Source of the DNA: Pseudopedobacter alpinus
GTDB lineage: Bacteria > Bacteroidota > Bacteroidia > Sphingobacteriales > Sphingobacteriaceae
Reading direction: 5' to 3'
DNA length: 64,000 nucleotides
Assembly (NCBI RefSeq): GCF_042684645.1
Contig: NZ_JBHULV010000021.1
Span: 1-64,000 of the forward strand
Part shown: positions 17,705 through 26,444 of the stretch, in pieces
Layout of the letters: every line of letters starts with the position of its first letter
How positions within the stretch are numbered: the stretch's first letter is position 1
Notes under the pieces: model-generated
What the model was told of the DNA's origin: nothing
Seen by the model: the letters and a program-made list of their open reading frames with translations, nothing else
Databases searched by the model: none
Position numbers and translations under genes: made by a program

Positions 17705-19153
17705 ATGACCAATAAAAAAACATTTAAAGCTTTCGTTTTTTTTAACATTTTGTTTCTATTTATTGCTGCTCAAAGCATTGCTCAAGTGAAGATGGCATCT
17801 ATTTTTACTAATAATTTGGTTCTACAGCAAGAGGCAAAAGTTCCTATTTGGGGCTGGACTAAACCGGGTGAAAATGTAAGTGTATTAACCTCTTGGAATA
17901 AGCAAAACTATAACACTAAGGCTGATGAAAATGGTAAATTTAAAGTTTATGTAAATACTCCAAAAGCTGGTGGTCCTTATGAAATCACCATTAAAGACAA
18001 AAAAAGTCTTACTATATCAAACATTCTAATTGGTGAAGTTTGGATTTTAGGTGGCCAATCTAATATGGAAATGACCTTAAAAGGTATGCCTTCGCAGCCC
18101 GTTTTAGGTGCTAACGAAGCGATATTACGCTCAAAAAATCCGAACATTAGGTTATATGTTATACCTAGAGCGAGAGAATTTAACGAAAAAGAGAATAGCA
18201 AGCCTTCATCTTGGAAGAGTGCCGAACCAGAAAGCGTGGCTAATTTTAGTGCTGCTGGTTATTTTTTCGGAAACTTAGTACAAGAATCCTTAAATGTACC
18301 AATTGGCTTAATCAATGTAAATTACGGAGGTTCAAACGTAGAAGCTTGGATGAGCCGAAAAGATTTGAAAGAATTTAACGGAATTGAATTGCCTAAAGTA
18401 GCCGATTCTGCAACGGTAAATAACCGTAGCGCAACTGCATTATATAATGGTATGTTGCATCCTATTATTGGTTATGGGATTAAAGGCGCACTTTTTTATC
18501 AGGGAGAATCTAATTACGATAGACCCGACCAGTATGAAACCTTATTCCCAGCAATGGTTAAAGAATGGAGAACCAAATGGCAACAAGGCGATTTTCCTTT
18601 TTATTATGTACAAATTGCTCCCTTTGATTATCGGATTTTACCGCCACACAACTCGGGTGGGAAATACAATTCGGCTTATTTAAGAGATGCGCAACGTAAA
18701 GCTTTAGATAAAATCCCAAATTCAGGGATGGTAAGTTTGATAGATCTTGGCGAAAAAACCAGCATTCACCCAATGCATAAAAAAGAATGCGGAGAACGAT
18801 TGGCTTTTATGGCACTTGGAAAAACTTATGGCATTAAGGGAATTGCTTACGAAGCGCCAACTTATGATGCCATTACTGTTGAAGGAAGTACAGTAACCAT
18901 AAAATTTAAAAATGCAAAAATGGGTTTAACTTCTTACAGCAAAGAAATGGTGAATTTTGAAATTGCTGGAAAAGACCAAATTTTTCATCCTGCGAAAGCG
19001 AAAATTTCTAGAGATATTATATTACTATCTTCTCCTGAAGTTAAAGAACCAATTGCTGTTCGCTATGCTTTTAGCGATTTTGTAGTTGGCGATTTATTTA
19101 GCACCGATGGTTTAGCAATTTCCTCATTTAGAACAGATAATTTTGAAAAATAA
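17705..19153 (+). CDS. Secreted sialate O-acetylesterase-like (SASA/DUF303) carbohydrate esterase
   Basis: 482 aa from the ATG at 17705 (a TTG three nt earlier is less likely). The signal peptide ends near AAQSIAQ (residue 27). A short N-terminal beta-sandwich is followed by an SGNH-type esterase domain with nucleophile Ser in ILGGQSNMEM (residue 118-119), an oxyanion block NYGGSNVEAW, and the catalytic His region TSIHPMHKKECGERL. Relatives remove O-acetyl groups from plant polysaccharides. Acetylated pectin or rhamnogalacturonan is the likely target here. It opens the plus-strand run opposite the 10-gene operon. Confidence 0.8.
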   Translation: MTNKKTFKAFVFFNILFLFIAAQSIAQVKMASIFTNNLVLQQEAKVPIWGWTKPGENVSVLTSWNKQNYNTKADENGKFKVYVNTPKAGGPYEITIKDKKSLTISNILIGEVWILGGQSNMEMTLKGMPSQPVLGANEAILRSKNPNIRLYVIPRAREFNEKENSKPSSWKSAEPESVANFSAAGYFFGNLVQESLNVPIGLINVNYGGSNVEAWMSRKDLKEFNGIELPKVADSATVNNRSATALYNGMLHPIIGYGIKGALFYQGESNYDRPDQYETLFPAMVKEWRTKWQQGDFPFYYVQIAPFDYRILPPHNSGGKYNSAYLRDAQRKALDKIPNSGMVSLIDLGEKTSIHPMHKKECGERLAFMALGKTYGIKGIAYEAPTYDAITVEGSTVTIKFKNAKMGLTSYSKEMVNFEIAGKDQIFHPAKAKISRDIILLSSPEVKEPIAVRYAFSDFVVGDLFSTDGLAISSFRTDNFEK

Positions 19154-21449
19154 ATTTATAGCGACTTTACTTTTTATTTTGCTATTTACGCAGCTAAAAG
19201 CTCAAGATTTTGAAATTTCAAAATATGATGAGGTTTGGACCAGCCAAAGTAAAAATTCATCAGAATCTATGCCTTTAGGTGGTGGAGATATTGGCCTGAA
19301 TGTTTGGGTAGAAAATGGTGATTTGTTGTTTTATATTTCCAGAAGTGGCAGCTTTGATGAAAACAATACGCTTTTAAAAACTGGTAGAGTTCGCATTCAT
19401 TTCCCAAAAAATAATCTGAAAAATAATTTCTATCAAACTTTAAATCTTAAACAAGGTAATTGTACCATTTCTGGCGAGCAGCTGGGAATGAAAAGTAACA
19501 TTAAGATTTGGGTTGATGTTTTTAAACCTGTTATACATGTAGAAATTCAACATTCTAAAGCTACCGAAATGCAAGTTGCTTTTGAAACTTGGAGGTTTGC
19601 CGACCGCCAAATTCAAAAGAAAGAAAACAATCAAAATTCTTGGAAATGGGCACCGCAGGGTGATGTAAAAACTTTTAAGGACGAGGTTATTTTTCAAAAT
19701 AATAGCCTGCTGTTTTTTCATCAAAACAAACAAAAAACTGTTTTTGATGCAGTGGTTAAACAACAGGGATTAGAAGATATCAAAGACAGTCTATTTAATC
19801 CACTTAGCCAAAGAATTTTTGGTGGCGTGTTGTACGGAAAAAATTTAATTGCTAATGGTGTTTCTGATGGAAAATATATCAATACAGATTTTCAGGCTTA
19901 TCGTTTAAAAAGTAGCAAAGCGAGTAAGAACCAAGAAATATTGATTGGTTTATACACCAATCAGCATAAAAGTGGGGATATTTTAAAAGCTAAAGCTAAT
20001 GAACTTGTAATTAACGCTTCCAAATCAGCGAAAGCTGATTATAAAAAAACTTTAACCTGGTGGGATAATTTTTGGAATAAGAGTTTTATAGAAATCGCAA
20101 AATCTGCTAATGAAACCGCTTGGCAAGTTGGCAAGAATTACAACTTATTCCGCTATATATTAGGCTGCAATGCTTATGGCGCTTATCCTACTAAATTTAA
20201 TGGAGGCTTATTTACAGTTGATCCTGTTTTTACAGATTCCATTTATAATTTCACTCCCGATTTTAGGAATTGGGGCGGTGGAACGCATACCGCACAAAAC
20301 CAACGTTTGGTTTATTGGCCATTACTAAAATCTGGCGATGCCGATTTGATGAATCCACAATTCGATTTTTATAATAGCATCTTAAAAAACACCGAACTAC
20401 GCACCAAATTCTATTGGAACCATGGGGGCGCAAGTTTTACCGAACAAATAGAAAACTTTGGTTTGCCTAATCCTGCCGAATATGGGTGGAAACGCCCAGA
20501 AGGTTACGATAAAGGCATGGAATACAATGCCTGGCTAGAGTATGAATGGGACACTGTTTTAGAATTTTGCCAGATGATTTTGGATGCGAGGAATTATCAA
20601 AACATCGATATTAAAGAATACCTTCCTTTGATTAAAAGTAGCTTAACTTTTTTTGATGAGCACTATCAATATTTAGCCAAACAAAGAGGTGCAAAAACTT
20701 TAGACGCAAACGGAAAATTGGTTTTATTCCCTGGATCTGCTGCCGAAACCTATAAAATGGCTTATAATGCTACCTCAACCATTGCGGGTTTAAAAACGGT
20801 TTTAAATAACTTTTTGGCTTTGCCAGATGACTTATTAGATATAAAAGAAAAGCAACATTGGCAAGAAATGCTCTCACGCATTCCAGATATTAATTTCCGT
20901 TCTTTTGATGGAAAAACCACCATATCCCCTGCCCTTACTTGGCAAAGAATCAATAATACGGAAACGCCACAACTCTATCCAGTTTTCCCATGGAAAATAT
21001 ATGGTTTAGAAAAATCTGGATTAGATACAGCCATTAATACTTATTTAAACGATACCGATGCATTAAAATTTAGAGAAAGCAAAGGCTGGAAACAGGATAA
21101 TATCTGGGCAGCTCGTTTAGGTTTAACCCAGGAAGCCATGAAATATACTTTTGCCAAACTAAAAGATGCAGACAGAAGATTTTCGGCTTTTTGGGGCCCA
21201 GGTTTTGACTGGACTCCTGATCATAATTGGGGTGGCTCTGGAATGATTGGCTTACAGGAAATGCTTTTACAAGATGTGGATGATAAAATATTGCTATTCC
21301 CAGCTTGGCCAAAAAATATTGATGTTCTTTTTAAACTTCATGCTCCGCAACAAACTGTAGTTGAAGCAGAACTAAAAAACGGGAAGGTAAATATTCTAAA
21401 AGTAATACCAGAAAGTAGAAGGAAAGACATCATTATAAAATTGAAATAG
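19143..21449 (+). CDS. Secreted DUF5703-type protein, GH95-like putative glycosidase
   Basis: 768 aa. It uses a TTG start at 19143 that overlaps the esterase gene by 11 nt. The choice is supported by the perfect signal peptide it creates (MKNKFIATLLFILLFTQLKAQ); the next ATG lies inside the domain. The N-terminal part (MPLGGGDIGLNVW, DLLFYISRSGSFDE) matches the DUF5703 domain. The rest is an (alpha/alpha)6-type body with WNHGGASFTEQ, LFPGSAAETYKM and a C-terminal NWGGSGMIGLQEMLLQ motif, reminiscent of GH95 and GH65. Activity is unknown to me. Context suggests cleavage of a pectin side chain. Confidence 0.65.
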   Translation: MKNKFIATLLFILLFTQLKAQDFEISKYDEVWTSQSKNSSESMPLGGGDIGLNVWVENGDLLFYISRSGSFDENNTLLKTGRVRIHFPKNNLKNNFYQTLNLKQGNCTISGEQLGMKSNIKIWVDVFKPVIHVEIQHSKATEMQVAFETWRFADRQIQKKENNQNSWKWAPQGDVKTFKDEVIFQNNSLLFFHQNKQKTVFDAVVKQQGLEDIKDSLFNPLSQRIFGGVLYGKNLIANGVSDGKYINTDFQAYRLKSSKASKNQEILIGLYTNQHKSGDILKAKANELVINASKSAKADYKKTLTWWDNFWNKSFIEIAKSANETAWQVGKNYNLFRYILGCNAYGAYPTKFNGGLFTVDPVFTDSIYNFTPDFRNWGGGTHTAQNQRLVYWPLLKSGDADLMNPQFDFYNSILKNTELRTKFYWNHGGASFTEQIENFGLPNPAEYGWKRPEGYDKGMEYNAWLEYEWDTVLEFCQMILDARNYQNIDIKEYLPLIKSSLTFFDEHYQYLAKQRGAKTLDANGKLVLFPGSAAETYKMAYNATSTIAGLKTVLNNFLALPDDLLDIKEKQHWQEMLSRIPDINFRSFDGKTTISPALTWQRINNTETPQLYPVFPWKIYGLEKSGLDTAINTYLNDTDALKFRESKGWKQDNIWAARLGLTQEAMKYTFAKLKDADRRFSAFWGPGFDWTPDHNWGGSGMIGLQEMLLQDVDDKILLFPAWPKNIDVLFKLHAPQQTVVEAELKNGKVNILKVIPESRRKDIIIKLK

Positions 21450-21459
21450 TAAAAAAGAT

Positions 21460-22968
21460 ATGCTCAGAATTAAAATCAAAAATTCAATGTCCCTTTTAAT
21501 TTTGGTTTGCCTTAGCGCAAACTTATTTGCTCAAATTACAATCCCTGCATTTCCGACAGCAGAAGGCTATGGAATGTTTGCAACTGGCGGACGTGGAGGC
21601 GAAGTTGTAGTAGTAACTAATTTAGAAGATGATGCTAAAGGAGAAACAAAAGGAAGTTTAAGATGGGCTTTAAATCAACATTTAGACAAACCTACTACCA
21701 TCGTTTTTAGAGTTTCGGGAATTATTAATCTGGTGACAGATTTAAGAAGTAAACGGACAGCAGGAACTACCATAGCCGGACAAACCGCTCCGGGAGATGG
21801 TATTTGTATCCGTGGTGGAAAAGTAAATTTTGGCGGTTGCGAAAACTTAGTCATTCGCCATTTACGTTTTAGAATTGGTTTAGATGATGAAGGAAAATTT
21901 ATTAAAGGAGGTTCCATCGGCATAGAAAACGCCAATAACTTCATCATCGACCATTGTACTTTTGGCTGGTCGAGCGAAGAAAACATGACCATGTACGACA
22001 ATAAAAAATCTACTGTACAGTGGAGCATAATCCACGAAGGTTTATATTCATCGGGGCATGGAAAAGGTGCTCGTAGCTATGGCGCACAATGGGGCGGCGA
22101 AACTGCAACCTATCACCATAATTTATTGGCGCATAATATAAGCAGAACACCAAGATTTAATGGAACTAAGCATAACGATGTTAATGTACAATATGAATAT
22201 GTAAACAACGTAAATTACAATTGGGGTAAAGCAACTTCTGCTTATGGTGCCTATGTAGAAATTGATGGTACTTACCAATGCAATATGATTAACAATTATT
22301 ACAAACCAGGCCCTGCCTATCCGGACAATTTAACTTCTTACTTCGCACAATCTTCTTATGCCAAAAGCATGGGTAATACCCGAATTGCTAAATGGTACAT
22401 GAAAGGCAATTATATGGAAGGTAAAGCCAACAGTGCTTTAAATAGCGATAACTACAAAGGCTTAGATGCCAGTGGTTATACAGAAAATGGTGTTTCGAAA
22501 TCATTATTAGTAATGCCCGAACCTTTTAAAACATCACATACGCTCAAAATTGAAAGTGCTACTAATGCCTATAAAAGTGTTTTAATTGGCGCAGGCGCTT
22601 TCCCAAGAGATACCGTTGATCGTAGAATCGTTAATGAAGTTCGTACAGGAACAGCAAGTGGTAAAGGAACAAATCCACAATATCGCCATAATGATGAAAA
22701 ACAATTAAACAATCCTTATTACGCCGTAGCCAAAGGAATTATTGATAATCCAATTTTGGCTTTCGGAAATCAAGCCTATCCTGAATATAAAACATACAAT
22801 ACCATAGTAGATAATGACCAAGACGGCATGGACGACGCTTGGGAAATAGCAAATGGGTTAAATCCACAAGATGCCAGTGATAGAAATAAAAAGACGGTTA
22901 GCGGCTATACCTGTTTAGAAGTTTATTTAAACAGCTTAGTAGGCGAGAAAATTAATTTAGAATTTTAA
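21460..22968 (+). CDS. Secreted PL1-family pectate lyase
   Basis: A 502-aa beta-helix lyase with a signal peptide (about 1-25). The N-terminal FPTAEGYGMFATGGRGG, the helix segment TTIAGQTAPGDGI and the Ca/substrate region FIIDHCTFGWSSEEN are typical of Bacteroidota PL1. Arg232 in RTPRFNG is the probable catalytic base. A C-terminal segment DNDQDGMDDAWE (about 452-463) is a calcium-binding type-3-like repeat often seen at the end of these lyases. The enzyme cleaves polygalacturonate by beta-elimination. It is separated from the DUF5703 gene by 10 nt. Confidence 0.87.
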   Translation: MLRIKIKNSMSLLILVCLSANLFAQITIPAFPTAEGYGMFATGGRGGEVVVVTNLEDDAKGETKGSLRWALNQHLDKPTTIVFRVSGIINLVTDLRSKRTAGTTIAGQTAPGDGICIRGGKVNFGGCENLVIRHLRFRIGLDDEGKFIKGGSIGIENANNFIIDHCTFGWSSEENMTMYDNKKSTVQWSIIHEGLYSSGHGKGARSYGAQWGGETATYHHNLLAHNISRTPRFNGTKHNDVNVQYEYVNNVNYNWGKATSAYGAYVEIDGTYQCNMINNYYKPGPAYPDNLTSYFAQSSYAKSMGNTRIAKWYMKGNYMEGKANSALNSDNYKGLDASGYTENGVSKSLLVMPEPFKTSHTLKIESATNAYKSVLIGAGAFPRDTVDRRIVNEVRTGTASGKGTNPQYRHNDEKQLNNPYYAVAKGIIDNPILAFGNQAYPEYKTYNTIVDNDQDGMDDAWEIANGLNPQDASDRNKKTVSGYTCLEVYLNSLVGEKINLEF

Positions 22969-22971
22969 TAC

Positions 22972-24213
22972 ATGGAAAGAATTTACGCAGATTATTTAAT
23001 TGAAACCCCATACAAAGTAGAAAAAGCTGCTGCGGTTTTAGCTGGCGAGCAATCTTCGGGGACATTTGTGGCTGTTCCGGGAGAAACAGAAGAATTGAAA
23101 AAGCGATTTGCTGCCCGGGTAGAAAATATTGAGTTGCTAGAATTAAAGGATGAACCTTCTATTCCAGGAGGAAGTATTCCGGGTAAAAAATATCAACAAG
23201 CTCATGTTAGGGTAAGCTGGTCGATAGAAAATTTTGGGTATAATTTACCTATTCTTATCAGTACTTTACAAGGTAATTTGTACGAAATAACCCAATTTAC
23301 AGGTTTAAAATTAATGAATTTTGATGTTCCAGATTCATTTGCAAATCATTTCGCCGGACCAAGATTTGGAATTAAAGGATCTAAAGCCTCAACCCAAGTA
23401 GAAGGCCGCCCAATGATTGGAACCATCCTAAAACCTAGCGTAGGGATGACACCAGAAGAAACTGCCGCAATTGTTAAGGTTTTAGTAGAAGCTGGAATAG
23501 ATTTTATTAAAGATGATGAATTGATGGGATCTACCGCCAACTCACTTTTTGATAACCGGTTAAAATCTATTATGAAAGTAATTAGAGACCATCAGCAAAA
23601 AACGAGTAAAAAAGTAATGTACGCATGCAATATCAGCGATGAAATTGATGAAATGCAAAGAAAATATGAATTGATTGAGCAGGAAGAAGGTTCTTGCGCC
23701 ATGATTAGTATCAACAGTGTTGGTTTTAGTGCTGCAAAAAAGATTTGTGATAACGGGAATTTAGTAATTCATGGTCATAGAAACGGCTGGGGAATGTTAA
23801 ACCGTCATCCTTTATTAGGTATAGAGTTTCCAGCTTATCAAAAAATATGGCGTTTAGCCGGGATTGATCAATTACATGTAAACGGTATCCAAAATAAATT
23901 TTGGGAATCAGACGATTCTGTAGTAAAGTCTATCCAATCATGCTTAAAACCTTTTGTTGCTGGTCATGAGCTTTTACCAGTAGTTTCATCAGGCCAGTGG
24001 GGAGGTCAAGCCTTTGAAACTTACCGCAGAACTCAAACTACAGATTTATTATACATGGCCGGTGGCGGAATTTTAGCACATCCAATGGGTGCCGAAGCCG
24101 GAGTAAACGCTATACAACAAGCCTGGAAAGGTGCTGTTGATGGTTTATCGTTAGAGAGAACCGCACAACTCTATCCAGAATTTGCTGCATCGGTAAAGAA
24201 ATTTTCTAAGTAA
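22972..24213 (+). CDS. oiaX: RuBisCO-like protein, probable 3-oxo-isoapionate-4-phosphate decarboxylase/hydrolase
   Basis: A 413-aa RuBisCO large-subunit-fold protein. Retained: the active-site lysine K154 (GTILKPS), the carbamylation/metal motif K180-D181-D182-E183 (FIKDDE), H302 and the loop-6-type K309 (NGIQNKF). Changed: the second Lys of TxKPK is Ser156, and the RuBisCO HRAMHA motif reads HGHRNGWG. It is therefore not a CO2-fixing enzyme. With a DUF1537 kinase starting 1 nt downstream (TAATG overlap), it matches the known D-apiose/apionate branch, where OiaK phosphorylates 3-oxo-isoapionate and an RLP (OiaX or OiaT) acts on the phosphate. The symbol is an inference. Confidence 0.65.
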   Translation: MERIYADYLIETPYKVEKAAAVLAGEQSSGTFVAVPGETEELKKRFAARVENIELLELKDEPSIPGGSIPGKKYQQAHVRVSWSIENFGYNLPILISTLQGNLYEITQFTGLKLMNFDVPDSFANHFAGPRFGIKGSKASTQVEGRPMIGTILKPSVGMTPEETAAIVKVLVEAGIDFIKDDELMGSTANSLFDNRLKSIMKVIRDHQQKTSKKVMYACNISDEIDEMQRKYELIEQEEGSCAMISINSVGFSAAKKICDNGNLVIHGHRNGWGMLNRHPLLGIEFPAYQKIWRLAGIDQLHVNGIQNKFWESDDSVVKSIQSCLKPFVAGHELLPVVSSGQWGGQAFETYRRTQTTDLLYMAGGGILAHPMGAEAGVNAIQQAWKGAVDGLSLERTAQLYPEFAASVKKFSK

Positions 24214-25598
24214 TGCCAAACGAAAAAGAATTATTACTGGCTTATTATGGAGATGATTTTACAGGCTCTACTGATGCTTTGGAATTTTTGACTTTGGCTG
24301 GTGTAAAAACCATTCTTTTTCTTAGCAATCCTACTTTAGAAGATTTAAAGCAATTTCCAGATTTGCAGGCTGTAGGTGTAGCCGGAAAAAGTAGATCTAT
24401 GTCGCCAAGTGAAATGGAAACCGAACTGATACCTGCATTTAAAAACATAAAAAGTTTAAATGCGGCTCAAGTACATTATAAAGTGTGTTCCACTTTCGAC
24501 TCATCGCCACATGTAGGCAGTATTGGTAAAGCTATAGAAATTGGAGCTGAAATATTTGAGCAAAAACAAGTGATGGTCTCCCCTGCTGCACCACACTTGA
24601 GTAGATATTTAACTTTTGGACATCTTTTTGCCCGTATGGGAACTGCTGGAAACGGAGAAATTTATAGAATAGATAGACATCCTTCTATGAGTAAGCACCC
24701 CGTAACGCCAGCAACCGAGAGCGATTTGACCATCCATTTATCCAAACAAACTCAGCAAAGTATTAGCTTAATCAACTTATCTGTAATTGAGCAGGGTGAA
24801 AATGTAATATTAGAAGATTTAAAGGCGAAATCCGATCAAAAAATCATCTTTTTTGATGCCATCAATCAAAATCATTTACAACATATTGGAGAAGTATTTT
24901 TAAAGTTAGGTCAAACCAAAACATTATTTAGTGTAGGTTCATCGGGCATTGAAATGGCTTTGGGCTTGGCTTGGAAAAATGCTGGAATAATTCAATCCAA
25001 TAAAGAATTTAAACATCCGGGTAAAGTACAACCTTTATTAGTAATATCAGGAAGTTGTTCGCCTGTAAGTGCGCAACAAATCAATTTTGCTTTAGAAAAC
25101 GGCTTTGTAGGTATCGCTTTACCTAGCGAGATTATGGATACGCAAAAACAAGAATCCATCAGTAAAGAAATTTCCGAACAGCTTATTCATCAGCTTAAGC
25201 AAAATAGAAATGTGGTTTTACACACCAGTTTAGGCAACCAAGATCCGCGTATAGCTGCCACAGAAAGTTATTTGAGAAGCTTAAATATCCAAGAGAATGA
25301 TATTCAGAAGCAAAGTAGTAAACGCTTTGGTAAAGCCTTGGGAACCCTAGTTAAAATCATTTTAAAGGAAGTAAAATTGAAAAGGATTTTATTTGCTGGT
25401 GGCGATACTTCAAGCTATGCAGCATCAGAATTAGGCATAACTGCATTAGAAATGATTGCCCCTATTGCACCAGGTGCGCCATTATGCAGAGCCATTGCAA
25501 AAAATCAATTAGTAAACGGTTTAGAATTAAACTTTAAAGGCGGCCAAGTAGGCACAGCCAATTATTTTATAAAAGTATTAAACGGAGAAAAAATATAA
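24213..25598 (+). CDS. oiaK: DUF1537/OtnK-family four-carbon acid sugar kinase, probable 3-oxo-isoapionate kinase
   Basis: A 461-aa two-domain kinase. The N-terminal substrate domain opens with YYGDDFTGSTDALEF. The C-terminal nucleotide-binding domain contains VISGSCSPVSAQQ and FAGGDTSSYAASELG, then APIAPGAPLCR, all signatures of the DUF1537 kinase family. Family members phosphorylate C4 to C6 acid sugars. Its ATG overlaps the stop of the RuBisCO-like gene, implying coupled translation and consecutive steps. The 3-oxo-isoapionate assignment rests on that pairing; threonate/erythronate-type substrates are the alternative, but those clusters normally carry an aldolase or dehydrogenase instead of an RLP. 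Confidence 0.68.
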   Translation: MPNEKELLLAYYGDDFTGSTDALEFLTLAGVKTILFLSNPTLEDLKQFPDLQAVGVAGKSRSMSPSEMETELIPAFKNIKSLNAAQVHYKVCSTFDSSPHVGSIGKAIEIGAEIFEQKQVMVSPAAPHLSRYLTFGHLFARMGTAGNGEIYRIDRHPSMSKHPVTPATESDLTIHLSKQTQQSISLINLSVIEQGENVILEDLKAKSDQKIIFFDAINQNHLQHIGEVFLKLGQTKTLFSVGSSGIEMALGLAWKNAGIIQSNKEFKHPGKVQPLLVISGSCSPVSAQQINFALENGFVGIALPSEIMDTQKQESISKEISEQLIHQLKQNRNVVLHTSLGNQDPRIAATESYLRSLNIQENDIQKQSSKRFGKALGTLVKIILKEVKLKRILFAGGDTSSYAASELGITALEMIAPIAPGAPLCRAIAKNQLVNGLELNFKGGQVGTANYFIKVLNGEKI

Positions 25599-25603
25599 CA
25601 AAA

Positions 25604-26260
25604 ATGAAAACATTAGGATTTGTACATACATCGGCAACATTGGTTCCGCTTTTTCAAGACTTAACCAAACAACATTTAACTGGAGTAGAAACTTTTAATA
25701 TTGTTGATGACAGCTTAATTAAAGATGTGATTAAAAAAGGCAAATTAATGCCAAATACTGCTGCCAGAGTGGTTAACCACATCAAAGCAGCTGAAGAAGC
25801 AGGAGCAGATGTGATTTTAGTAACCTGCTCTTCTATTGGTAGAGCTATAGAAACTGCAGCTACTTTATGTACTGTTCCGGTGATAAGAGTAGACCAAGCC
25901 ATGGCAGATGAAGCAGTTCTAATTGGCAAAAACATTGGGGTAATTGCCACTTTACCAACTACTTTAGAACCTACCTCAGATTTGGTGAAACGCAGAGCAG
26001 AAAAAGCTGGCAAAGCAATAAATATCACTTCTAAACTTTGTGATGGCGCTTTTGAAGCTTTAATGAGTGGCGATGCCGTTAAGCATGATGAAATGGTAGC
26101 CAAAGGTTTAAAAGAGTTAATGGAAACTGTGGATGTTATTGTTTTGGCACAAGCATCAATGGCCCGTGTTGTAGATAGCTTAAGTGCTGATGAAAAGAAA
26201 GTTCCGATTTTAGCTAGTCCAGCAATTGCTATGAAAAAACTGGCTGAAACTTATTTTTAA
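25604..26260 (+). CDS. Asp/Glu/hydantoin racemase-fold protein with a single catalytic cysteine
   Basis: A 218-aa cytoplasmic protein of the Asp/Glu racemase superfamily (FVHTSATLVPL start, VTCSSIGRA with C75). The second racemase cysteine, normally in a GCT/S-H-type motif, is replaced: the corresponding strand reads VIVLAQASMARV. A C146 exists elsewhere but not in the usual position. Two-base racemisation is therefore doubtful; an isomerase, decarboxylase or hydrolase role is possible. It follows the DUF1537 kinase by 5 nt, which suggests a role on the same acid-sugar route. Specific function is unknown. Confidence 0.7.
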   Translation: MKTLGFVHTSATLVPLFQDLTKQHLTGVETFNIVDDSLIKDVIKKGKLMPNTAARVVNHIKAAEEAGADVILVTCSSIGRAIETAATLCTVPVIRVDQAMADEAVLIGKNIGVIATLPTTLEPTSDLVKRRAEKAGKAINITSKLCDGAFEALMSGDAVKHDEMVAKGLKELMETVDVIVLAQASMARVVDSLSADEKKVPILASPAIAMKKLAETYF

Positions 26261-26279
26261 ATAATAAAGAAAGCTACAA

Positions 26280-26369
26280 TACGTCATGTTGAACGAAGTG
26301 AAACATCTCACAAAAAGGATTTAAATTAAACTCTGACAGTGAGGTTTTGCGTACCTCGAAAATGACGTA
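26280..26369. repeat. REP-like intergenic repeat with 8-bp terminal inverted repeats
   Basis: The ends TACGTCAT (26280-26287) and ATGACGTA (26362-26369) are inverted copies. An inner stem GAGGT...ACCTC lies at 26341-26357. The core ATGTTGAACGAAGTGAAACATCT resembles a repeat common between Bacteroidota genes. It sits between the racemase-fold and transporter genes and may form a branched hairpin in the transcript. Confidence 0.6.
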
Positions 26370-26444
26370 AAGAATAAAATCTCTGGGGAGAGAGAATGAT
26401 TAGCTGTTAAAACAAATTAAACCAATAAATCTAAACAAACCAAT

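Noticed and set aside
22972..24213. Carbon-fixing RuBisCO
   Set aside because: Several RuBisCO catalytic residues are changed, and the neighbours are a DUF1537 kinase and pectin enzymes rather than Calvin-cycle genes.
25604..26260. Glutamate racemase MurI
   Set aside because: The second catalytic cysteine motif is missing and the context is acid-sugar catabolism, not cell-wall synthesis.
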